Assembly: GCA_016271365.2 (NCBI GenBank)
Contig: CM057453.1
Location: 1,093,888,501 to 1,093,952,500, forward strand
Source: Neoceratodus forsteri
Lineage: Eukaryota > Chordata > Ceratodontiformes > Ceratodontidae
Reading direction: 5' to 3'
DNA length: 64,000 nt
Below the pieces are notes generated by a model. The model ran no database searches and was not told the origin of the DNA. It worked only from the letters and a program-made list of their open reading frames with translations. Both the position numbers and the translations under genes were made by a program. Positions 57,000 through 64,000 of this stretch are shown piece after piece (within the stretch, counting starts at the first letter, position 1; each line of letters opens with the position of its first letter).

Positions 57000-57587
57000 T
57001 CAGGAAGTTGCGGACGTCCCTCCACTCACGCCATGAAGTGGCGCAGATTTTGCATCTGGGCTCAAGCTCGCGGATTGACCCCATTGGATTGTTCAGAGAG
57101 GTCAGTGTTAGACTACCTTCTAACCCTGTACGAGGCAGGCCTTGCCTACTCTTCCATTAAGGTTCACCTGTGCGCCATTTCGGTGTATCATTCACTGATA
57201 GGTCATAGCTCTCTAGCTCAACTAGAAGCTTCATGCGCTTTTTTGCGTGGCATCCTGCACCTGAGACCTCCTGTCAGAAACCCGGTTCCACCTTGGGATC
57301 GCCTCTTTGTTTTAGAGCAGCTTACTCTACCTCCTTTTGAACCAGCCGCAGATTGCGAGCTGCATCTCCTCGCTTGGAAGACTCTCCTTTTAGTTGCTGT
57401 TACTTCTGCCCGAAGAGTTTCTGAGCTTCATGCACTCGTGTGCAAAGATCCTTATTTGTTTTTTCACATGGACAGGGTGTCCTTAAGAACAAATCCTAAA
57501 ATCTTACTTCGAGACACAGCTCTTGCAGCAGGTTGCACCATTAGGACTGAAGCCGGCAGGCGTCAGGACCCCACAGAAAAATTCTAG
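57000..57587 (+). pseudogene. DIRS L tyrosine recombinase, fused to repeat-encoded tail
   Basis: A single 184-residue open frame (57033-57587): MKWRRFCIWAQARGLTPLD, LTLYEAGLAYSSIKVHLC, ASCAFLRGILHLRPPVRNPV, LTLPPFEPAADCELHLLAW, LLLVAVTSARRVSELHALV (first catalytic Arg), FFHMDRVSLRTNPK. At 57499 the host ends and the frame continues through the repeat of element M as ILLRDTALAAGCTIRTEAGR to a stop at 57587. His/Arg/Tyr catalytic residues are absent. The frame being open across the whole host part shows little decay before truncation. Confidence 0.88.
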
Positions 57588-57769
57588 CTAGCTTTCTTCA
57601 GCGGGGACCGCCCCCAACGTCTGTCCCGCCTCTGACGCCAGGCGTGGTACAAAAGGGGCGGTCCCGCCCAGATTCCCAGTCTTGCCGCCCGCCGACTTGC
57701 TTGTCTCGGACCCTTCGTTCCAGTCTAGCGCGACGCGGTTCAGGCTTTCCTCCGGGAATTTCTTTTTCT

Positions 57770-59700
57770 TCAGCAAGATTGTTGCTGATGTCCTCTCCGA
57801 CCTCGGTCATCCCTCCAAGTGTGCTTATGGAACAGATCCCCTTCAAGGACCCCACACGGCCTGTGTTAGGTGCTCTGGGCCCAGACCACGATACCGGGCC
57901 TGTTGGTTTTGCCAGAGCTTAACCAGCGAACAAGGATCCGGCGTCAGAAGGCCCTCCAGGCTTTTTGTTGGAGGAAAACTGAAGACCATGTCCTCCAAGG
58001 GGAATCCTTCTCCAAATCCCACAACACGCGGAGAAAAGAAGGGAAGGCCCCTTCCAGGTCCCGTCCAGGGCTTTTGAGTCCCGCGAGTCGGTTCTCGGTC
58101 CGACCGCCTCCTTCAGGGCCAGCTCTCAGCCTCCCGGCTGCGGTAAGAAAGCCTCCCTTCTTCTCGGCCAAGTCCACCAGGCCGTCATCGTCCTCCTCTT
58201 CCAAGGCCTTGGCGAAGTCCGGGAGCACCACCACCATCATCATCATGGTCGGGTTTCCCATGCTTTGGCTCGGCGTCAGGTGTCTTCTGTGCCTCCTCGC
58301 AAAACTTTGAGACTCACACAGTTGAAGAGACCTGTGGACCTGGACCGCTGCCCGACCGTCGGCCGTGACGTCATTCCTCCTGAGCCGTCGGCCGCCCGGC
58401 CTCGTCTGCCAAACCATCCCAGCGGGCACCGGTTGGGGACCGTCCGTTCCGCCTGAGGAGAGGCTCCCACGCTTCCGACCGCGCGTCGGTCTGGAGGCGT
58501 TGACTGAGGAGGACTCGCGCAGCCCGAGGACCAGGCAGGCGACCCGGCCTGGCCGAAACTCCCAGGGCCCTCGCCCTTACCCGAGGCCCTGTGGAGCGCC
58601 GTCGGGACGCACGACCGCCCACGGTGCCTGGGCCGTCGACTTTCTATAGCGGAAGTGAAGGATCTCTTCACTACTGGTGGAACACCATTAAAGGGACATG
58701 CCCCCACCGCTCCTCCCCCTCCGTACTGGCCCCCTTCGCCTCGGGCCTGGCAGGCTGCCACCTCCCCTGGGAGCATGGATCCTCTCCCAGGGAAGATCAG
58801 AAAACGGAGACCTCCGTCAACTCTCTTCTGGATCACCCAGCCCCAAGAGGTCCAGGAGACACCGGACGCTCGCTGACGGAGGACACGGATCAGTCTACTC
58901 TTCCTCAGATCCCGTCTCCTCTTTCCATCCCTTCTCCGGACCCAGTGAGACACCAAGATCTCCTCGGATGACCCCTCGTTCATGGATATTATGCGACATA
59001 TCCAGGAGAACATGGGATGGGATGCGAAGAATTAGACCCTGAAAGGTTACGCCTACTAAATATCTTCGGCAGAAGGACCCCAAGCCTGTGGTGGTACCAC
59101 CTTGGTGGACACTTTCGTGGGCGTCACCAAGGCAGCGTGAGCGTCCACATTAGCTCCGTGTGCCAAAAGAAAGCTGATCGTCTGTCAAGGCTCTTGGGCG
59201 ACTAGTACCTGACACAGCAGCCTCAGGCCGACTCTCTGGTCATCACAGCCTCACATGACCGGTCACAGAGGCCGCAGCATTTGAGCACCCTGCCACCGGA
59301 CCCAGAGTCCAAACAGTTGGACGCACTGGGCAGGCGCAGGTACGCTTCCGCTACCTGCGCCATCAGATCCTTGAACTACCTGACCCACATGGTTCAATTC
59401 CAGAACACTTTGTGGGAACAGGGTCTGGAGGCAGCTGAAAAGCTGCCCGAAGGTAGAGCAGAAGGAGGGATGCTCCAGCTCCTCCGTGACGGGTTCAGAC
59501 GTGGGGACCGGTGCTTGAGCTGCGACTCCCGTGGACTCATCGGCCCGAGCAGCAGCTTGGCGTATGCCTCGGGAGACGCCCTGAGTTACGTGTCTCTGGC
59601 TTTACCCCGGATGTCCAGAAAACATTATGGACGCTCTGTTCGAGGGAGAAGTTTTATTTGGTAATCCTTCGAGAAGATCATTACCAAACTTCAGAGAGCC
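57770..59700 (+). pseudogene. DIRS M gag-like protein, frameshifted
   Basis: Cys region CAYGTDPLQGPHTACVRC, PRYRACWFCQSL in the frame 57682-58077 (the first CxC motif of F and L is CAY here, losing a Cys). Basic segment SGVRRPSRLFVGGKLKTMSS, then a Ser/Pro/Arg-rich middle over several frames (58080-58650). Conserved part: ADRLSRLLGD (59170), then 59281-59664 STLPPDPESKQLDALGRRRY, ASATCAIRSLNYLTHMVQ. Gag end VSGFTPDVQKTLWTL and ITKLQRAGSVRSVQ at about 59590-59720. Gag-like end by homology with L. Confidence 0.78.
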
Positions 59701-60003
59701 GGGAGCGTAAGGTCGGTTCAAGCCATGTACCGACCCAAGCTTGGTTCTTCAGGAACCAAAGCCGCTGTAGCGGACACAGAGGCAGCAGTCCCGCCTCCGC
59801 TACACATCAGAGGGGCTCGGCTCCGTAGAACCCAGGGAAAACAGCCTGCAGCCGAGGTCATCGCCTCAGGCCCACCCAGCCAGCGGGCCCATCTGCCGCC
59901 AAGCCTGACTCCTTTCCCGCCCCGCCTCAGGATCAACGGGAAATCATGGTCGGGGTCGTGATTACGAACTTCCTGCCGGGATGGCAGGCCATTACACCGA
60001 CAG

Positions 60004-61810
60004 GTGGGTTCTGCAGCTGGTCAGTCTAGGCCACTTTATAGAATTCGTAGAAAAGCCACGCCGAGGCCTCCTTTGCCCTCCCGTATCCGGTCAGCACAAA
60101 ATTGGATCTGGCAAGAGGTACTCGCTCTCCCAAGAAAAGGAGCGATAGAGTATGTCCCGGAGAACCAGAGAGGACGAGGATATTATTCCCACTTCTTCCT
60201 GGTTCCCAAGAAATCAGGGGACCTCCGTCCGATTCTGGACCTCAGCGATCTCAATGTGTCGGTCGCCTACAAAAGATTCCGCATGGTGACTTTTCTGGGC
60301 CTTATTCCCATGCTGAAACAAGACGCTTTTTTAGTGTCTCTAGACATGCAGGATGCATACCTGCATATCCCCATAGCTCACGCGCACCAGAGGTTCCTGT
60401 GCTTAGAGTTTCTCGACTACCACTTTCAGTTCCGAACTCTTCCGTTCGGACTGTCATCCTTATCAGGGTCTTTACCAAGTGCATGGCAGTCGTGGCAGCA
60501 TCTCTGAGGAGACAGGGCCACCATGTGTTCCCTGCACTCGACGACTGGCTTCTCATGGCCGCCCAGAGAGGCGTTGCTGCACGTGTTCAGAGCACCCGGG
60601 ACTTGTTCCAATCTTTGGGCATTCTCATAAATTACGAGAAGTCTCTCCTGGTACCGTCGCAGAAACTGCAGTTTATAGGCGCAGTCCTGGACACTGTTCA
60701 GGGAAGAGCTTTTCTTCCGGACGACAGAGCGGAGCGCATCAGATCCCTCATAAGGGATTTGTCGTCTAACAAGATCGTACCTGCCAGGTCGGTCCTTCGC
60801 TTGCTCGGACACATGGCTGCGGCCATTCCTACTGTCCCTTTCGCAAGGCTCCACATGCGGGTAACCCAGTGGATGCTCAAGGTACAATGGGACCAAAGGC
60901 AAGACCACTTACAGCATCCGGTCAGGATCACGAACTCAGTCATCCGAGACTGGCAGTGGTGGCTAGTCCCCGGGTCGCTCTCCAAGGGCGTCCCATTTGT
61001 AGCGCCATCCCTGGAGGTAACCCTCACCACGGATGCCTCAGGTCTTGGGTGGGGGGCACACCTGGACGGGGTAAAGTCCCAGGGTACGTGGACTCCGTTG
61101 GAAGCTCATCTCCATATTAATGTCCTAGAGATGAGGGCGGTTCTCTATGCCCTGCAGGCCTTTCAGTCAGTAATCCCACCGTGTACTCTCCTGCTTCAGA
61201 CAGACAACACGGTGGTGATGTATTACCTCAACAAACAAGGAGGCGCACACTCTTACCCCCTTTGCAGGGAGGCCATGAGGGTGTGGGATTGTGTAATCGG
61301 ACACGGCGCAAATCTGATCACTGTGCATGTTCCCGGGGTGGACAACACAATTGCAGACGGCCTGAGTCGATCCCAGGCCAGAGTCCACGAGTGGGAACTT
61401 CTTCAAGAGGTAGCAGAGAATCTGTTTTTCGTTGGGAATTCAGAACTAGACTTGTTCGCATCCCATCCAACGCAAAACTGCCCAATTTTGCTTGCTAGAT
61501 CCAGGGCCTGGTGTTTTTTGGCGAGGCGTGTTATCCCTCTCCTGGCAACAGATTCCTCACGCTCCCTCCCTTCCCGTCGATCCAGAGAGTTCTTCTCAAA
61601 CTGCGCAGGGAGCATGCACTCATGATCCTGGTGGCCCCGTTCTGGCCCAGACAGATCTGGTTCCCTTTCTTGGTGCAACTATCTCAGGAACCCCCGCTCC
61701 CGTTGCCGCTCAGCTCCCACCTCCTGTCTCAGGAGAAAGGTTCATTATTCCATCCGGACCTACGTTCTCTGAACCTGCATGCTTGGCTCCTAGAGACATA
61801 GCCATCTTGC
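60004..61810 (+). pseudogene. DIRS M reverse transcriptase / RNase H / methyltransferase-like
   Basis: Near-intact. RT part 1 (60004-60507): GYYSHFFLVPKKSGDLRPIL, FRMVTFLGLIPMLKQDAF, SLDMQDAYLHIPIAHAHQ (motif A), FQFRTLPFGLSS, then a frameshift at about 60455. Part 2 is open to 61625: VFTKCMAVVAASLRRQGH, ALDDWLLMA (first position of YLDD is Ala; both Asp kept, 60534-60545), LQFIGAVLDTVQG, LRLLGHMAAAIP. RNase H: LTTDASGLGWGAHLDGV, HINVLEMRAVLYAL, LQTDNTVVMYYLNKQGG, VDNTIADGLSRSQ, with all four acidic positions present. Methyltransferase-like: ELDLFASHPTQNCP, then in the frame 61511-61801 LPPFPSIQRVLLKLRREHAL, ILVAPFWPRQIWF. Confidence 0.88.
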
Positions 61811-61814
61811 ATCA

Positions 61815-62793
61815 CGGGGTCTCGCAAGAGGTTGCAGAGGTTCTTTCTGCAGCCAGAAAGCCGGCAACGCATGCGACGCACGCCATGGAAATGGTGCTGT
61901 TTTGTTTATGGTCACGAGCTCGTGATCTTTCCCCTTTAGGTTGTCCTGGGAGTAGTTTGGATTACCTCCTCTCCCTTTTCATTCAGGCCTAGCCTACTCC
62001 TCTATTAAGGTGCACCTCTGTGCCATTTCTGCCTATCACCTCCGGTGGGTCGCCATTGATAGCTCAATTGGACGCCTCAGAATTTCTTAGGGAGTGTTAC
62101 ACAGAGCCTCCCATTAGGGACCCTGTGCCCCCATGGGATCTGCTCTTTGTCCTGGAACAGCTCACGCTCCCTCCTTTTGAACCTGCCACGGATTGCGAGC
62201 TACGTTTTCTGTTGTGGAAAACGTTATTTTTAGTTGCTGTTACTTCAGCGAGAAGAATTTGAGCTTCACGCTCTTATGTGCAAAGAGCCTGATTTAGTTT
62301 TCCACCGGGACAGAGTATCCCTGAGGACGAATCCTAAGTTTTTACCTAAAGTGGTCTCTTCACTCTCTCTAAACCAGGACATTGACCTTCCGGTCTAGTT
62401 CCCGAGTTATTGAAATAGAGGAGAGGCTTTGCTCCACACCCTGGATGTTCACCTCAGCCTGAGGTATTACCTCGACAGAACTAAACCCTCCCGTAGTTCT
62501 GAACAGCTTTTCGTTTCCTTCTCTGAGAGAATGATGGGCCAATCAGTATCCAAACAGTCTCTGTCTCGCTGGCTTGTCCAGTGTATTTCCTACTGTTACT
62601 GTTAGGTCCGGGGTCATTCTACTAGGGGTGTGGCCACATCCTTCGCAGCACTCAGAAACGTCTCCACCTCTGCTATTTGTGCTGCAGCCATTTGGAGCTC
62701 TGTGCATACCTTTATCAGGCATTATAGCCTGGACATCGCCTCTAGGCGAAGGGCTGGTTTCGGCCTTGCGGTGCTACAGGGTCTCCTGTCCTA
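61815..62793 (+). pseudogene. DIRS M tyrosine recombinase, frameshifted
   Basis: Starts VSQEVAEVLSAARKPATHAT (61822), MEMVLFCLWSRARDLSPL; frame change at about 61990. 62020-62262: ASEFLRECYTEPPIRDPV, LTLPPFEPATDCELRFLLW, LFLVAVTSARRI (first catalytic Arg), ended by a one-base loss. Then LVFHRDRVSLRTNPKFLPK, SLSLNQDIDLPV with a stop, and the C-terminal frame RGHSTRGVATSFAALRN (catalytic HSTR, His codon 62615-62617) and HTFIRHYSLDIASRRRAGF (Tyr codon 62723-62725), ending at AVLQGLLS with a TAG. The C-terminal residues match A (GASVLQSLF). Three to four frame breaks. Confidence 0.85.
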
Positions 62794-62870
62794 GGTTCAG
62801 GACCTGGAATGTACTTCCTATTTTCCTCCCCCCTGGAATTTCTGGCAGCGTTACTGCTTGGGAATCAGTC

Positions 62871-63307
62871 CTAATGGTGTAACCTGCTGCAAGAGCTGTG
62901 TCTCGAAGTAAGATAGTACAGTTACGTAAGAACTTACCGTAACAGTAGATCTTCGAGAACAGCTCTTGCAGCAGGTACCTTCCCCCTTAGAGGAGGCATG
63001 GCTCAGTCTTCCTGAGTAGGGATTTATATCTTTCTGTCTTCTGACGGCGAATCCTCGGTCTCCCATTTCGATGTCAGCCTGTGGCCGGAAGTCTCCGGCG
63101 GGAGAACTGGGGAATCTGGCTGGACCGCCCCCTTTTGTACCACGCCTGGACGCGGGAGGCAGGACCCGGACGTCAAGTGGTCCCGCTGAAGATAGCTAGC
63201 TAGAATTTTTCCGGGGTCCTGACGCCTGCGGCTTCAGTTCTAATGGTGTAACCTGCTGCAAGAGCTGTTCTTGAAGATCTACTGTTCGGTAAGTTCTTAC
63301 GTAACTG
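62871..63307 (+). repeat. DIRS M terminal inverted repeat / internal complementary region
   Basis: CTAATGGTGTAACCTGCTGC, AAGAGCTGT occurs at 62871-62899 and again directly at 63240-63269. GTACAGTTACGTAAGAACTT, ACCG at 62917-62940 pairs with CGGTAAGTTCTTACGTAACT (63287-63306), and CAGTAGATCTTCGAGAACAG pairs with CTGTTCTTGAAGATCTACTG. Between lies an inverted copy of the 5' repeat. Confidence 0.88.
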
Positions 63308-64000
63308 CTTCTTTCTCCTCATTCAGCTTCGTTCAAGGAGCTTTGCAGTCCCTTTCCTCGAAGGGAGAGGGACCTTAGGGACCCGCCTCTCGCCCAAGTC
63401 CAAGGAGTCGCAGGCTAAGTCCCATCATCGGCGCTGGAGGGAGCGGGAGAGTTCCCCCTCCCCTGCCGGCCGACGTTTGACTTCGGTCGAGGGTGCAGCT
63501 CAGGCCGCTGACTTCATGGTGTCCCCATCAGGTCAGCCGGCCAGGACTCCCGTCGACGTTGTCGAGTCTCTCGACCAGTCATCTGGACTGTCTTCTGCTG
63601 GAGCCGCCATCCCTTCGCCGGTCCCGCCCGGCGGAGGCTGAGGTTCTGCCTGTACCTTCGGGTCGACAGGCCTTGGCCCTTTCTTCTGAGCCGAGGGAAG
63701 AGCGGGTGCTCCCCGCTCCTTCCCAAGCCTGCCCTCTGTTTCCCCGAGGATCCAGGTCTCGGTCGTCCTCTCGGTCAAGCTGCTCACGCTGACTTCGGCG
63801 TTCTCGGTCGGGGCACCGAGTTAAGTGGCATTACCATTCTTCCTCGTCTCCCTCCTCAGATGGCGTCGACGTTATGAGGAGTTCATGTGGCAGCAGTTGT
63901 TGTTGTCGGGGAATCAATACACAGATTCATTCCCCATCCAGCAAGCAGCTGCTGCCCGATCGAACCTACTCAACGTCAGCTTCCGGTCGGGTGCCGCCAG
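63308..64000 (+). mobile_element. DIRS element N gag fragment (A/K subfamily, cut by window edge)
   Basis: Gag of the K type: ASFKELCSPFPRREGD-like start (63325), Ser/Arg-rich middle, and RRRYEEFMWQQL at 63865-63900 matching KLRRRYEELMWQQL of K. The part corresponds to 49180-49850 of K, so the gag N-terminus and 5' repeat are missing; it begins immediately after the end of element M. Confidence 0.8.

Larger units (their letters stand above)
52647..57499 (+). mobile_element. DIRS element L, 3'-truncated inside the recombinase
   Basis: Begins GATCTTACTTCGAGAAACAG in K and carries gag, RT, RNH, MT-like and most of the recombinase N-terminus. It ends at the same recombinase codon (NPK) as element E, where element M begins (57500). 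Confidence 0.9.
57500..63307 (+). mobile_element. DIRS element M, both terminal repeats present (most complete)
   Basis: The 5' repeat (57500 to about 57700) reappears inverted near the 3' end (about 63060-63290): GGACTGAAGCCGGCAGGCGT, AAAAATTCTAGCTAGCT and GCGTGGTACAAAAG are all found in reverse complement. This, with the inverted ICR pair at 62871-62979 and 63240-63307, is the full DIRS terminal architecture. All gene regions are present: gag, RT/RNH/MT and recombinase. Length 5.8 kb, typical of vertebrate DIRS. Genes carry several frameshifts. Confidence 0.92.

Noticed and set aside
52240..57587. The ALAAG-TIRTEAGRRQD tail as a real protein domain
   Set aside because: It is the translation of the non-coding 5' terminal repeat entered at a junction; no evidence that it is used or conserved as protein beyond the repeat's own conservation.

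Overview
This is a vertebrate genomic window from a repeat-swollen, probably very large genome. The one unambiguous host-gene feature is a short SMC2 (condensin subunit) exon with intact splice sites at 4903-5020 (+). The rest looks like SMC2 intron or flank filled with transposons. Two SINEs carry the V-SINE core known from fishes and lungfishes. Together with the density of DIRS-type retrotransposons and the apparent intron size, this suggests a giant-genome non-amniote such as a lungfish, but I cannot name the species from sequence alone.

Layout. 1-2528: 3' part of DIRS element A. 2529-6011: intron with the SMC2 exon. 6012-8354: 5' part of element D, cut by a V-SINE. 9521-14505: element B, the only minus-strand DIRS copy. 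14766-36484: a plus-strand chain C-E-F-G-H, with a second V-SINE in F and a 1.4-kb solo LTR in G. 36485-46760: a different landscape of fold-back elements, tandem repeats and microsatellites, including a hAT DNA transposon (39370-43998) with a perfect 8-bp target duplication, itself inserted in a fold-back element. 46761-64000: a second plus-strand DIRS chain I-J-K-L-M-N, in which M (57500-63307) keeps both inverted terminal repeats.

How the parts work. Each DIRS element encodes a gag-like protein (N-terminal Cys pairs, then basic/proline-rich), a polyprotein with reverse transcriptase (RT), RNase H (RNH) and a Dam-like methyltransferase-like (MT) domain, and a tyrosine recombinase (YR) used instead of a DDE integrase. 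Inverted terminal repeats (ITRs) and an internal complementary region (ICR) replace ordinary direct LTRs. Almost every copy is broken by frameshifts and stops, so nearly all genes here are called pseudogenes. The 5' repeats of several subfamilies share a promoter-like layout: CRE-like site, TATA-like box, then a conserved pyrimidine initiator-like motif about 30 bp downstream.

Most striking: within the two chains, newer elements of one terminal-repeat type begin exactly inside an older element's coding region, at the same homologous YR position twice, always at the same codon phase. This yields fused reading frames with a common repeat-encoded tail, and the older element's distal half is missing each time.
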